This document shows, in pieces, positions 10,839 to 22,334 of a DNA stretch of 64,000 bases. The position numbers were made by a program, and so were the translations under genes. Under the pieces are notes generated by a model, which was not told where the DNA came from, made no database searches, and worked only from the letters and a program-made list of their open reading frames with translations. The stretch covers positions 5,769,297-5,833,296 of the forward strand of contig NW_004454193.1 of the NCBI RefSeq assembly GCF_000283155.1, in the 5' to 3' direction. How positions within the stretch are numbered: the stretch's first letter is position 1; every line of letters begins with the position of its first letter. Source of the stretch: Ceratotherium simum simum (taxonomy: Eukaryota > Chordata > Mammalia > Perissodactyla > Rhinocerotidae).

Positions 10839-11059
10839 ACCCACCTGGGGAGTCAGGATTCTGTGCTTCCTTCTACAGCTCTTTCAACCTTGTCTGATCT
10901 GGTGCAAAGACACCCTCCCTGAGCTTTGCCGCAGCCTTGTGAGACTTCTGGGAGGCAGGAAGGTTGCAGGCAGCTCCCTTTCTTTTTAACTAGCGTCCAT
11001 ATCGTTCCCCACGGGGCGCCTTCAGCGAGTGTATGAATCCGCTCTCCACCCCACCGCAG

Positions 11060-11900
11060 TCCACACAAATCAAATCCTCAGAATAGCCAATATATTCTGA
11101 GCCAAGTCACAATAGGCTGGGAGAAGAAATGCATAAACTCATAACTTCGAACCTAGGCTATTTAGCATCCCATTAAAAATATTCAAAATATAAATCAAAA
11201 TTCATGGGAATAAGTAATATTCAATTTAGAATTTATGGCGTTTTAAAATAGGATGATTTCCTCAAATGTGCAATAAATTTGGTTTTGTGGAATTGCACTT
11301 GCCACCTTATCATGACAGTTGCTTTATCTACACAGCCCACCAAAGCGGACTCACTTTATAGAATCTAAATTCACAAATCAACTGTCGTCTTCACTTCACT
11401 GATTCATTGCTGATGGGCCTTTCACAAGGTAAAAAAAAAAAAAAAATCCCTTCTGAGTTGACAAGAGTAATAAATGGGGAGGTGTGCGCTGCCCATCCAT
11501 CCGCCGGCTGGCTGACCAGCCTATAGTGATACATGGCAGAATAAACACATAACCCAGCTGCATCTTTTAACCTTTCTGAGTAAATGGAAACAGAAGAGCA
11601 TTTATGATGATCTCTATCTTTAAGGCTTATGGTCTAACCAAAGGATTATACAAACCCAAGGAGCACCTTGAAAACCAGAACGTAGGCCAAGACCATGGAG
11701 AGGGAAAAATCCCGAAATTTTAGAGGTTTCTCTACATCATTTCTTGTTGCCCCCCACTGTCCTGTTGCTTAATTAGGCGAGCGAGCGCTGGTGTACGACA
11801 TATAACAGGGAGGGGGCATCTTTGAGTCTGGGGAGAAAAATAATCGAAACACTAGGCAGAAGGAAGGAACGAAATTGACCAAATCAAAGAACACGTTTAT
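11060..11900. promoter_or_regulatory. Candidate conserved AT-rich block
   Basis: The stretch is non-repetitive and contains many AT-rich homeodomain-like cores, including CTTAATTAGGCGAGCGAGCG at 11768-11787. An A16 run interrupts it at 11431-11446. A conserved element is inferred only from the motif style and the lack of repeats. Confidence 0.25.
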
Positions 11901-12145
11901 GCCGCAGATGTTCCTGTGTACAGCTTTTCTGCATGCCAAGTTCTAGCCCCCAAGAAGGTAAGGAAACCTCCTACTCTGCCAGTGCAAGAAATTACTATGA
12001 TTCGCAAGTACACAGCCGTTAAGTTCTTTCTTAAACACGTAAAATTAAAATTGTCTTTTATTTTGCAAAAGCTGAAGCTTTAAAAAGTCCTCAGTTCATT
12101 TACTTGTGGCCCATGCTTTATAAACCGGTTTAAAAAAAAACCCAT
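11900..12145. other. Unassigned sequence
   Basis: No gene or repeat was recognised in this short stretch before the next SINE. Confidence 0.4.
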
Positions 12146-12334
12146 AGGGCTGGCCCTGTGGCTTAGCGGTTAAGGGCGCGCGCTCAGCTACTGGCGGCGC
12201 GGGTTCTGATTCCGGGCACGCACTGACGCACCGCTTCTCCGGCCATGCTGAGGCTGCATCCCACGTACAGCAACTAGAAGGATGTGCAGCTATGACATAC
12301 AACTATCTACTGGGGCTTTGGGGGGAAAAAAAAG
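12146..12334 (+). mobile_element. ERE-type SINE, sense (short form)
   Basis: It begins GGGCTGGCCCTGTGGCTTAG, has the A-box-like TTAGCGGTTAAGGG and a B-box-like GGTTCTGATTCCGG, then CAACTAGAAGGATGTGCAGC, and ends GGGGCTTTGGGGGGAAAAAAAA. It lacks the TTAGCTCAGGG tail of longer copies and stays close to the remembered consensus, so it is fairly young. The A and B boxes are tRNA-like, but this is not a tRNA gene. Confidence 0.93.
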
Positions 12335-12339
12335 CTATA

Positions 12340-12925
12340 CAATTTGTAGCGTGGAAAAGCATTTTTCAGTTTCTAATTGACAATATTCAGAGCCTAACTC
12401 TTAATTATGTTTGAAAGAAAAGCAAGAAACAAATTCAGTGGCGTCTTAGCCGTGACACGCACAAGCACATGGATTTCAATGATCTGAACTCAACTCTGGG
12501 ATGGAAAGAACATGCGAGGATTCAAAATGACTAACAAGATTATGAATATCAGCTGGTGTCCAGAAATGGATTTCTGCTTGTAATAAGTACTCAACAGTAG
12601 GGCCGTATTTAAGCAGGTGCTAATTCTGACCTCACGTTTAGAATCTGTACCCAGGATTCTATGGGTAAGGGGAATGTGTTTTAAGGAACTATTTTTAAGG
12701 GTAAAAATGATGCAGCATCATTATGGAAAGGTTGGAGGAGGAAAAAGACCATTTGGAATGAAATCACCCTGCTACAACTATTATTATTTTGTGTATTTAC
12801 TTCCTTTTACATATGTTTATAGGGATAGCATATATCTAATTTTATATATTTTTATTTTAATTAGTTTTTTTTACTGTTTGTTTCATGTTTTTGTAATTAT
12901 AATTTTAATCGCCTACATAATTATC
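12340..12925. other. AT-rich unassigned sequence
   Basis: The 109-codon plus frame (12617-12946) ends in a run of hydrophobic residues encoded by AT-rich DNA and is not credible as a gene. Confidence 0.45.
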
Positions 12926-12929
12926 TGTC

Positions 12930-13080
12930 TAATGGATACACTATAATTTAGTTTATTATTATTTAGTTTGTAATTGTTGGATATTTAGGCAGCTTCTAAA
13001 TTTTTAAATTATAAATAATGCTTTGATTAATAACTTCATATTTGTGAAAAATATACTCATTGATATTTAAATTTTAAAGG
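12930..13080 (-). mobile_element. L1 fragment (antisense)
   Basis: TTGTTGGATATTTAGGCAGC and AATTATAAATAATGCTTTG match the antisense L1 3' region ('ggttgtttccaattttttgc... aataatgctgc'). Confidence 0.5.
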
Positions 13081-13084
13081 ACTA

Positions 13085-15510
13085 GTTAAAGAGCAATGTA
13101 AATACAGCTGAGGAGAGAATTAGTGAAGCGTAAGACAGATCTGAGAAAGTTCCTCAGAATGGAATGTGGAAGCATAGCAAGATGGATCACATGAAAGAGA
13201 GATCCAGAGATGCAGAGAGAGGATGGAATCAGAAGATCCCAATCCATCTAATAGGAGTTCCAGAGATGAGTATAGGAAGAATGGGAGAGAACATCAGGTG
13301 TAAATTATAGACAAAGGCTGAGAGTTTCTGAGAATTGAAGTCACGAGACCCCAAATAAAAGAAATACATTAAATGTTCGGAAGAATAAATTAAGGAAGTC
13401 CATACTTCTTCACGTGGTAATAAAAGTGCAGAATATCGCTACATTTGGGAAAAGGACCACAATGAGAATAACAGGCTTATTAGAAGCCTTCAAGGCTAGG
13501 AAACAATAAGATAATATCTTTAAGTTGTTAAAGGAAAATAATTTTCAAAGTATACATAGTTACTTACTTAAAAGTGAGCATCAAATAGAACTTTTTGGAC
13601 AAAGACTGAGAGAGTTTACTACTCAAAGATCCTTGCTACTAAGCGATAATGTGGAGGAAGGAACTGAATCTAGGAGTAAGGGAAATTCCAGAAGCATGGG
13701 GGGGCAAAACTGGTAAACTTCATACAGACCACATTCCATGACCATAATACAATTAAGTTATGAAGAAAAACCAATCTTAATATGTATTTGGAAATTATAC
13801 AGCAGCAATGAAAACAACCAAAACTTACATAGCTATGGGTCAGAAAAGAAATTATAATGAAAACAGTGACATATTTAGAACTGAATGACAAAAGATTAGT
13901 TATCAAAACTTATGCTGCAAAGACAAAACTGTACTAAGTGAAATAATTGTAATCCTGAAGTCACATATTATGAAAGAATTAATCGCTAAACATCCAACTC
14001 AAGAAAATAGAAAATGATCAAGTTTAAAGATAGTAGGAAAAAGAAATAATAAAGAACAGAAATTAATAAAATGGAAAATAAAATAGTTTGCTTGGCAAAT
14101 TAAAGGTGCTTTTTTGAACAAACTAATAGAAAAAAACTCTGGCAAGATTTGTAAAGAAAATAAGAGAGAAGGACCAATGAGTGATAGTCACAAAAAAGAA
14201 AACATAACCATGAACACAGTAGAACTTTATAAAATCATGAGAATGCCATGAACAGCTTTATATGAATAAATTTTAAAACTGAGAGGGACTGGAAAATTTC
14301 TAAAAAGTTATAATAATCAAAATTGACTCAAGAAGAAATAGAAAAGCCAAGTAGTACATTAAATCAATATAATCACAATTATAGCACAAAACTATTTTCC
14401 AGAAATACCAGGCCTAGATGACTTTCTAAGTGAGTTTATCAAATCATCAAAGATCTGATAACCCTGATTGTATATAATCTATACCACAGAACAGAAAAAG
14501 GTAGAAAATTTTCCAAATCTTCTTTGAGACTGGTTAATCCTGACATCAAAACAAGACAAGGACGCTATGGAAAAGTAAAAGTATGGGATAATCTTACTTA
14601 TTAATATAGGTGTAAAAATTCTTTTTAAAAAAATCTAGCAAGGAAAAAATTTATAAGCAGGTAAGATTAATCCCGTAAGGGCAGTTTAGGATTAGAAAAT
14701 GTGTTAATACAATTTAACGTATTAATAGATTAAAGAAAAAAAATGATCGTAACAATGGATGGAGAAAGAAAATTCCAATTCAACTCAACTCTTATTCATG
14801 ACAAAAGTCATTGTGAACTGGAAATAGAAAGGAACATCTTTACTTTGAGAAACAGTATCTACCAAAACTCATAGCAAAAACTATACAGGGTGATAAAACT
14901 TGAGAAGCATTATATTTTAAAGTCAATAATAATGCAAAAATGACCTTGGTTACCATTTTTATTCAACATTGTTCTGGAAGTTTTAGAAATGTAATAAAAT
15001 AAGAAAAACAAAGAAGTAAGAGAATTTTAAAAGCAGAAACAAAATTATATTATTCACATGCATTATTAATATAATTTTCTATATAGAAAATCCAAAAGAA
15101 TTAATAAACTATAAGAAACTATAAGGTTTCTGAATACAAGATCCACTTACCCAAAGCAGTTAAGTACCTATATACTAATAACAAACTATCAAAATTTAAT
15201 TGAAAAAACTGTCATTTATAATAGTAACACAAGTTATGAAGTACCTGCAATTAAATATACCCAAAAATGTTCAAGACCTTTACAATGAAAATGATAAAAC
15301 TTTATGGAAGATCATAAAATAGTGTCTAAATATATTCAAAATGTGTTTGAGGAAGGAAGGCTCAATATTATTATAGCAATCACCATTATAAATTCAATAC
15401 AATTCCAATCAAAATTCCAACATGTCTTTCTCAGAAAGGGACAAGTTGATCCTAAAATTCATATGGTATAATCAGGGTTGAAAACTATTCAAGCAATCAC
15501 TCAATAACTC
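13085..15510 (+). mobile_element. Old L1 (L1M/HAL1-like), sense, decayed
   Basis: About 2.4 kb of A-rich plus-strand DNA follows the L1 coding order. Phrases like ORF1/HAL1 come first (CAGATCTGAGAAAGTTCC, GTAATAAAAGTGCAGAATATC). ORF2-like pieces follow, such as CAAGACCTTTACAATGAAAA, CAATTCCAATCAAAATTCCA and AAAATTCATATGGTATAATC. Stops and indels break every frame, so the element is dead. Its junction with the opposite-strand L1 fragment to the left suggests separate insertions. Confidence 0.8.
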
Positions 15511-15519
15511 TTAGCTAAC

Positions 15520-16000
15520 ACCATCATCACCATCATCTTCATGTACCCAATCAAAACAAAGCAAGAACGTCAAGTTTTTCTAGTGTTACTCAATTTCTGT
15601 TGTGATTTTCCTCTGAGAAAATGCAACTTGGAAGATGCAATTGGAATTTCATCAGCTACTGGAAAGATGTGTCCCGTGACATTGTTTTTTGCCAGCACAA
15701 AGACATTTATTTACTGGAAATATCAAGCAGTTTTTGACATCCACTACAAATAAATGACAGTATCCTACTCATGAAGGATGCCTCACCTGACAGCGTGATG
15801 CCGGGAGACCAGAAGACACCACTGGAGTATGAATCGAGAACAGGGATCTCTTTAGAATGTGAACATGACCTTGCTATTTTCTTGGAATTCGGAAAATTTC
15901 CCACCATTTCTCTGGTTGTCACATTTGGTAGTTCACTTGTCTTTCTGGTCTTTCTAAGGATGAAGGCTGGAGTATTCCACTCAGTGCTTAGGCCAATAAT
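15520..16000. other. Unassigned sequence
   Basis: Two overlapping opposite-strand frames of 88-102 codons (15707-16037) share the same bases and have no domain. No repeat was recognised before the L2 at 16000. Confidence 0.45.
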
Positions 16001-16004
16001 TTCG

Positions 16005-16770
16005 TCTACATTCATTCTTTTACCAAATATTTCTTGAGCAGTACTATGTGCCAGGCAGAGTGCTAAATGCTAGAGATACAGCAGTAAACAAAATTGGCAG
16101 AAATGCCTCGTCCTCAAGGAACTTATATTCTAGTTAGGGGAGGCAGATGTAGACAAAATAATTAAATAAAAATATATAGTATGTTAGACGGTAGTAAATG
16201 CTTAGAAGAAAAATACAGCAGGAAAGGGGGACAAGCAGTGCATGTGAGTAAATGGTGGTGGCTTAGGGCAGAGGGGTCAGGGGGAGCTCACTGAGAAGGT
16301 GAGACTTGAGTAAAGACCTGAAGGAGATGAGAGAGTGAGGGGAACAGTGTTCTGAAAAGAGGGAACAACAAGCTCAAAGTGTCTGAGGTAAGAGTGCACC
16401 TGACTCATTCAGGAGACATCAGGAAGGCCATTGTGACTAGAAAAAAGTGAGCACGAGGGCAGAGTAACAGAAGAGGTTGGAGAAGTCATGAGGAGGAGCC
16501 CAATTGGTGTTGGGCCTTATACAGTCTTATAAGGAATTGGCTTTTCCTTGGAGAGGTATGGGGAGATACAGAAGCCTTTTGAGCAGAGGAGTGACAAGAT
16601 GTGACACGCTGTAAAAGGATCCCTCTGTCGCTGCCTTGTCTGCAGACTGTAGCGGGCTATGGTGGAAGCCAGAAGTCCAGTTAAGAGGCTATTGAAATCC
16701 ATTCAATGATAGATGGTGGCACCTGGACCAGCGAGGCAGCAGAGGAGGACAACTTCGAGCTTCAATGGTA
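16005..16770 (-). mobile_element. LINE-2, long antisense fragment
   Basis: This is a well-preserved antisense L2 3' region. It runs from ATTTCTTGAGCAGTACTATG and GAGATACAGCAGTAAACAAA through AGTAAAGACCTGAAGGAGAT, TTTTGAGCAGAGGAGTGACA and GTTAAGAGGCTATTGAAATC to GGTGGCACCTGGACCAGCGA. Only the 3' end of ORF2 and the tail are covered. Confidence 0.85.
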
Positions 16771-16774
16771 TCAT

Positions 16775-17190
16775 CTTCCCCAAAAGCCCAGAGATTGGGG
16801 GAATTCAAGGCTCTCCAACACCCTCTGTCACCCCTGAGAACACTCTGGTGAGAAATCACATTTCAGGGTGAGCTTTATCACAAGCATATGGGGATCGTAT
16901 TCACATGAGGCAGCCACGTCTAGGGGTGTGGATTCTGTTTGATCTGACCCTGGCTGAAGTCACAGTCCTCTAGGAGACCCCTCCCCAGGTTAAGGAGCAG
17001 GAGGCCAGGCCACGAATCCTCTGCAGAACCATTGGAAAGAAGAGTTCTCTGATGTGATTGACAGCTTCTCCAAACGTTCCAGGTTCTCACCAACACTCTG
17101 GAACAATTGCAGTTTGTTTCTGCCTGATTTCTTCCATATCTCGATAATGGATATATTGGTGTAGGTAGATATATGTAGACAAAAAGAAAT
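16775..17190. other. Unassigned sequence
   Basis: No repeat was recognised. The 139-codon minus frame starting here runs on into a MIR, so it is not a gene. Confidence 0.45.
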
Positions 17191-17194
17191 ACAA

Positions 17195-17440
17195 TGATAA
17201 ATCCCTGTTTATTCATTACTGTTGATCTACTATATGCCAGGCACTGAATTAAGACTTCTACATAAATTATCCTACTCAATGCCATAAAACAACTCAGCGT
17301 GGAAGTATAAATAGCCCAATTCTGCAGCTGGAAAATCAAGACTCAGAAAAATGATGCAACTTGCTCAAGTCTATACAGTCATTAACTGGTGGGGTTAATG
17401 TTTAAACCTGGCCTGGCCTCAAAGCCTCATGCTCTTTCCA
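17195..17440 (+). mobile_element. MIR SINE
   Basis: GATCTACTATATGCCAGGCA, CAATTCTGCAGCTGGAAAAT, GCAACTTGCTCAAGTCTATA and CATGCTCTTTCCACCATGCC appear in MIR order. Confidence 0.8.
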
Positions 17441-17588
17441 CCATGCCACACTGTCGTGAATTGGTTGATAGATACGGTGATTTCTGACAGTAGATTCTGG
17501 TTGACTTTGATGGAAAGCTTTTTCAGACATGAACCTTATCTGGGCCATCGCCTTGCTTCTTCTTTACTCTTAAGCAAATGGTATAGAA

Positions 17589-17802
17589 CAGCGTTGGCAA
17601 ACTTTTTCCTAAAGGGACAGTTAGTAAACACTTTAGGTTTTGCAGCCATATGGTCTCTGTTGCAACTGCTCGATTCTGCTTACGTAGCATGAATGCAGTC
17701 ATAGCCAATACACAAATGAATGAGTGGGGCTGTGTTCCAATAAAACTTTCTTTACAAAAATAGGGGGTACTTGGCCCCTGGGCCATAGTTCATGGACCCC
17801 TG
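17589..17802 (+). mobile_element. hAT-Charlie-type MITE, full length
   Basis: CAGCGTTGGCAAACTTTTTC opens the element and GTTCATGGACCCCTG closes it. Internal phrases GGTTTTGCAGCCATATGGTC and GTTCCAATAAAACTTTCTTT match a common mammalian non-autonomous hAT element whose exact MER number I cannot recall. The length is about 214 bp. A decayed 8-bp target duplication may be GTATAGAA / ACATAGAG. Confidence 0.75.
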
Positions 17803-17804
17803 AC

Positions 17805-18010
17805 ATAGAGGCTGAAAGAATGGCTTCAGGATCTAGGCTGACTGGGTTCAGTCCTGGTCTTACTACCTCCCGGGCATGTAACCTTCAGGAAGTTATTTAA
17901 TCTCACTATGTAAAATTGGGCTAGTACATTTTAGGGTTGTTGTGAGGATGGAAAAACTGAATGTGTATGTTAGTTAGAAATTTGCAAAGTGAAAAGTATT
18001 ATTGTGTGCC
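17805..18010 (+). mobile_element. MIR SINE
   Basis: GGCTGACTGGGTTCAGTCCT, GTAACCTTCAGGAAGTTATT and TAGGGTTGTTGTGAGGATG are MIR 5' to core phrases in order. Confidence 0.75.
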
Positions 18011-18164
18011 CCTACCTTCAAGATTTTTAAAATTAAAACCAAGATTGAGTTTAGCACGATGAACTCAAGTGAAGGCAAGCCTGCAGACTTCAAGATCTCA
18101 AAGGAAAGAGCATAGTGTTTGGATCAGTTCATATGATTTTTCTGAACATACTCTTGATATACCC

Positions 18165-18255
18165 ACCCAGCACGTTTACTGAGTATCAACTATGTAGTAG
18201 GCACGGGGCAAGGACGGAAGGTACTAATGCCCTGTGGTGCTCTATGTTAATGTTT
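18165..18255 (-). mobile_element. L2/MIR-like remnant
   Basis: TTTACTGAGTATCAACTATG followed by TAGTAGGCACGGGGCAAGG is a short antisense L2-tail remnant. Confidence 0.35.
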
Positions 18256-18259
18256 TGAG

Positions 18260-19560
18260 TGTGAGGGAGCCTGCATTTTGGTTATTAATGAAAAAAACGT
18301 TCAGACAAAACAATTATTTTAATTTAGTGCTTTTGTGTTTCAAAACCAATCCACTAAGAAGGGACTCTGAGATCCTTCAGTAGAATTCACATCTGAATTT
18401 GACTCCAATTGAGTTTGGTCATTACAGTTTAACCACCAGGGTATTAATTGAAGCTCTGGAAAATACCTCTGGTCAGATTCATTATCTAATGGTACTTGGG
18501 TTTTCCAATGCATCTTAATAACAGATGTTGCATATGCATAGACTAGTCTAGATTTTACAAGAAACAGTTGACACTGATTAAAAAAATAAAAACAGGCTAC
18601 ATTCTCCTTAGGCTTCAAGTACAGTTATTTTTCCTATTAATTCGATTGTACATTTAAAACTATTAGCATTTTTTGTCTATAAAATTAATTGCTATAAAAA
18701 TTCTCTGTTGGCTTAATTTATATATCTGAATTGAGTTCTCTAATATTACTGAGAACAAGAAATGATTTCCCTCAAATATTAAATAATTTCTCAAAAAATG
18801 GTAGCTTTATGCTAGACCTAAGATCTTGTTTTCCTTAACTTGACTTATTTTAAGAATTAAGTGTACCATTTGCTAATTAAATTACTCAGTATTGACTCTA
18901 AAACTTTCCATTTAAAACCTGATTTGACAAAAAGCCATTTGAAATGCTAGTTCACATTGTTCTCTCGGAGTGTGGGAACGCTGATACTCCGTGCTTGAAA
19001 CATGATCTAAATTCCACAAGATTTTATTTTTGTTTTAAAGTATATTGAAAGCATATTTTAAAATTAAAATATTTTAAGCTGTAATCATATCAATTTTTTA
19101 ACTACCAACTGAGTTCGATTCAAATTTGTGGGGGAAAAAAAAGGAAGCAAGAAATAACAAAGTTCTAACTTAATAGAAAGGAATGGTGAAAAGACCACTT
19201 TTTTCAAAGTTGGCCATTGTTCAAGCTGCATATGGTCACATAATCTTTTAAAAAGCACAATCCAAGTCTCGATTTAATTATGTAATAGCATAAATGGAAT
19301 TACACTGCTGATGAAGTTCAGTGCTTAAGCTGAAGCCCCCACCGGGTTGGCTGAATGACCCTGACTCAGTGCACTTGGCCATCGAGGCAGCCCAGGGCAT
19401 CTCCACTGCTTGCCTTCCCTGAACTAAAGCACAATCTCCAGGCTGGACGAGATCCTTTCTATTAATGACACCCCAGTCACCTCGTAAACACAATCGTAAT
19501 GCAAGGTTAGTAACTGCTTTATAGGAATGCAGTATGTACTCCATTCCTCCTCTTTGTATT
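18260..19560. other. Unique AT-rich sequence
   Basis: About 1.3 kb has no recognised repeat or gene. It is AT-rich with frequent TTAAT and ATTAA cores. It could hold conserved non-coding DNA, but nothing in the sequence alone decides this. Confidence 0.4.
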
Positions 19561-19639
19561 TTTTGGGGACCAGGGATTAGCTAATGGAAAAGCTTTGGCT
19601 CTCGTAGACGAGTTCCAGGTTGAACTTGGGTGGAGACCG

Positions 19640-19875
19640 GGTAAACATTCTGACATTCAAAGTCTGCCTGAGCTCTGTCATTTTCTCATTGGCCACGTCA
19701 CAGGTAAGCTTCCATGTTGCTAAGAATCCGCAAGGAATATAAAGGACCTTCAGATCAGCCTCCCTCCCTTTAGATGAGGCAACTAAAATATAAGTGAGTA
19801 GTTTGGCCATGGCTCATGCCCTAGGCAGCTAGAACTAGAGCCTGGCTCTTCTGATTTCAGCCATGGCCATTGGGT
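19640..19875 (+). mobile_element. Possible MIR fragment
   Basis: AGATGAGGCAACTAAAATAT, then AGCTAGAACTAGAGCCTGGC with a following CTCTTCTGATTTC resemble the MIR second half. It is very diverged. Confidence 0.3.
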
Positions 19876-19919
19876 CCACACCGTCCTTTGATGTACAAAT
19901 CACCAAGCTAGACCCCATC

Positions 19920-20078
19920 CTCCTATGGCACTGTCAATACATACTTCCATCGTGCCACACGTCACAGTGTCTTGGTGTTTCTCAGTAGACTTGGAATTCT
20001 TCAAGGGATATTTTAATCTCTCTGTATTCTCGGTATCTAGAACAGGGTCTATCATGTATTTATAAATGGAATTATGAC
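19920..20078 (+). mobile_element. LINE-2 3' tail fragment
   Basis: TTTCTCAGTAGACTTGGAAT, TTCTTCAAGGGATATTTTAA and GTATTCTCGGTATCTAGAAC match the L2 3' UTR in sense. Confidence 0.6.
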
Positions 20079-20089
20079 AGAGAACTGTC

Positions 20090-20278
20090 TATGCACAAGG
20101 ATGGATCCCAACACTTTACATATATTAACTTATGGAGATTTGTTGTTCAGATGAGAAAATAGACTCAACAAAGTTGGATAATATGCCCGGGATATCATAA
20201 CCAGTAAGTGACAAAATGGGATTTGGACCCAAATCTGTCTCCCAAACCCAAGCCCTTTGTATTACAGCCAGGAAGAAT
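20090..20278 (+). mobile_element. MIR SINE
   Basis: ACACTTTACATATATTAACT, CAGATGAGAAAATAGACTCA and TGGATAATATGCCCGGGAT, then a GGATTTGGACCCAAATCTG segment, follow MIR order. Confidence 0.7.
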
Positions 20279-20279
20279 G

Positions 20280-21048
20280 TAATGGAAGGTAGATAATGAC
20301 AAGTTCCTGCAGGAACCGTATTTGAAGTTCTGCGAGACTTGGAGATGGGATCACCACTGGCCAGGAAAATGTTTTGGCGTATCTATGCTGCAGGAATCTC
20401 AAATAACAGCCGAATCCAAGAGCTTTCTCCTCGCTGATTTTCCAGTGGGAGTTGGTCCATGGCAGCAGGCTGCACCTTTTTGCCATTAGACCTGAGAGCC
20501 ATAGGAGATTAGCCTCGGGAATTTCAGTGGAGGAGGAAGAGAACACTGTGGTCTGGTTAATCAGAGAGCCTGCCAAGGTACTTCCAGTAAACCCCAAATA
20601 GCTCTGCTAATGCAGGGCAGGCAAATGCCCATGAGCCACTTAGCAATCGAGCTTTAGCTTCTTAGTGGTGGGGAAATCCACCCCTGGCTCATGCAGCGAG
20701 CCACCTGCCAGAGAGCCATTGGTTGGTCACAGCCTGCCACCTCGTGCCATTCTCTCTCCTCAAAGTCACTGAACTGCCCCTTAAAGTGGTGTAGCCAATG
20801 TTTGACCATCCAACCCCATTCCTGCCAAGGCCATGCTTACTGGTCATTAGCCACAACGCCGATTTGCATTGTCTGTGGAAAACTAGATTTATGGTAATGT
20901 TTCTAGCGTTTGAGACTGACATCATAAGATGGATGGATGCCTTCTCACAACTTGCTAACTTCCTCCCATCAGACAAAGGCCTTCTGGTCCAAATGAAACA
21001 GGGTAACTTACAGGGTAACTATTTTTGTGTTTCACACTCTATGACTTT
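20280..21048. other. Unique sequence, no gene seen
   Basis: Frames up to 111 codons exist on both strands (20262-20597 minus, 20689-20976 minus) but overlap one another and lack domains. Confidence 0.45.
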
Positions 21049-21060
21049 GCCTTTTTCTTT

Positions 21061-21375
21061 TTTTTCTTTTTTTCTTTTTTTGTGAGGATGATCAGCCCTG
21101 AGCTAACATCCATGCCAATCCTCCTCTTTGCTGAGGATGACGGGCCCTGAGCTAACATCTATTGCCAATCCTCCTCCTTTTTTTTTTCCCTTTTTCTCCC
21201 CAAAGCCCCAGTAGATAGTTGTATGTCATAGTTGCACATCCTGCTAATTGTTGTATGTGGGACACCGCCTCAGCATGGCCAGAAAAGCAGTGCTTTGGTG
21301 CGCACCTGGGATCCGAACCCAGACCGCCAGTAGCGGTGCACGCGCACTTAACCGCTAAGCCACAGGGCCGGCCCC
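21061..21375 (-). mobile_element. ERE-type SINE with duplicated tail, antisense
   Basis: It is flanked by a target-site duplication GCCTTTTTCTT (21049 onwards and 21376 onwards). Reading the minus strand, it has the GGGGCCGGCCCTGTGGC head, the tRNA-like part, then GGGGCTTTGGGG. Next come two copies of the tail unit, seen on the plus strand as CTGAGCTAACATCTATTGCC and CTGAGCTAACATCCATGCC, about 45 bp apart. Most copies of the family have one such tail. Confidence 0.93.
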
Positions 21376-21555
21376 GCCTTTTTCTTCTTTTGAAACTCTA
21401 TGCTTGTATTCACTTTCTCACTTTTGCAAAAAAATCCTCTTAGAAATTAAAAGTCATATCTTTTCTATTTTAAATAAGATAATAGGAGGTAATAACTCAT
21501 CATACTTCCCTTTTTGCTTTGATTGCCAGGAAGCTCCAAACCAAAACTTGTTTTC

Positions 21556-21838
21556 TTTTTTTTTTTTTTAAATGTACAGTTGGTTTGTTTGAATGAGGAT
21601 CCCAGTGAGGCCCCCACATGGCATTTGATTGCTATGTCTCTTTATTTATTTTTATTTTTTCCCCCCAAAGCCCCAGTGGATAGTTGTGTGTCGTAGCTGC
21701 ACATCCTTCTAGTTGCTGCATGTGGGACTCGGCCTCAGGATGAACGGAGAAGTGGTGCCTCGATGCGCACCCGGGATCCGAACCCGGGCCGCCAGCATCG
21801 CAGCGCGCGCACTTAACCACCAAGCCACAGGGCCGGCC
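21556..21838 (-). mobile_element. ERE SINE with extra 3' sequence (transduction-like)
   Basis: Perfect 15-bp target-site duplications CCAAAACTTGTTTTC lie at 21541-21555 and 21839-21853. On the minus strand the insert is a short-form ERE (head at about 21838, A-rich tail near 21640-21660). After it come about 75 bp of non-SINE sequence (21570-21645) and a second A-tail (T-run 21556-21569). Because the duplications enclose the extra segment, the simplest reading is that one RNA, reading past the SINE's own A-stretch, was inserted as a unit. The extra segment (CATTTGATTGCTATGTCTCT on the plus strand) resembles an old mammalian repeat. Confidence 0.9.
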
Positions 21839-21889
21839 CCAAAACTTGTTTTCAATTGCAGCTATTTCCCTCTAGCTCATACTGAGCCA

Positions 21890-22330
21890 CTATGATTGTT
21901 GCCCCCTCACCCCCTTATTACTCAGCTTTGCTCTTTCTCTGTTCTTTTTTGGGGGGAGGCTACCTAATTCCTTTTTGAAAGGCAAAGGGGTATAAATAAT
22001 TGAATCATTCTTAACCCCAATACATACTGCAGGTAAACGTAGCCTTTCAGAAATGATCCTTCCCTTCAGCCTGCCACACTTGAATTCCCGATGGCACATC
22101 CCTCACCTGAACAGAGAATCACTGGCTGATTCTGTACCTGGCATTTGGCCTAGAGCCTAGATCTCAGACACAGGAGCTGGGTTAGGGCCCCTCTATGAGT
22201 ACTCAGGAGGATCCAGGTTATTGCCACTGGCAAATCCCTGGCCCCTCCCCCAGCTTCCTTCCAACAGGTTACTGGATCCAGATATTTTGATGGTTGTTAT
22301 CACTTATTACGGTTGACATACAACCATCCG
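21890..22330. other. Unassigned sequence
   Basis: No gene or clear repeat was recognised. Confidence 0.4.
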
Positions 22331-22334
22331 AGAA

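Noticed and set aside
12146..12334. tRNA-like A and B boxes
   Set aside because: They belong to the ERE SINE. No cloverleaf with matching acceptor stem is present, and the same holds for the other EREs.
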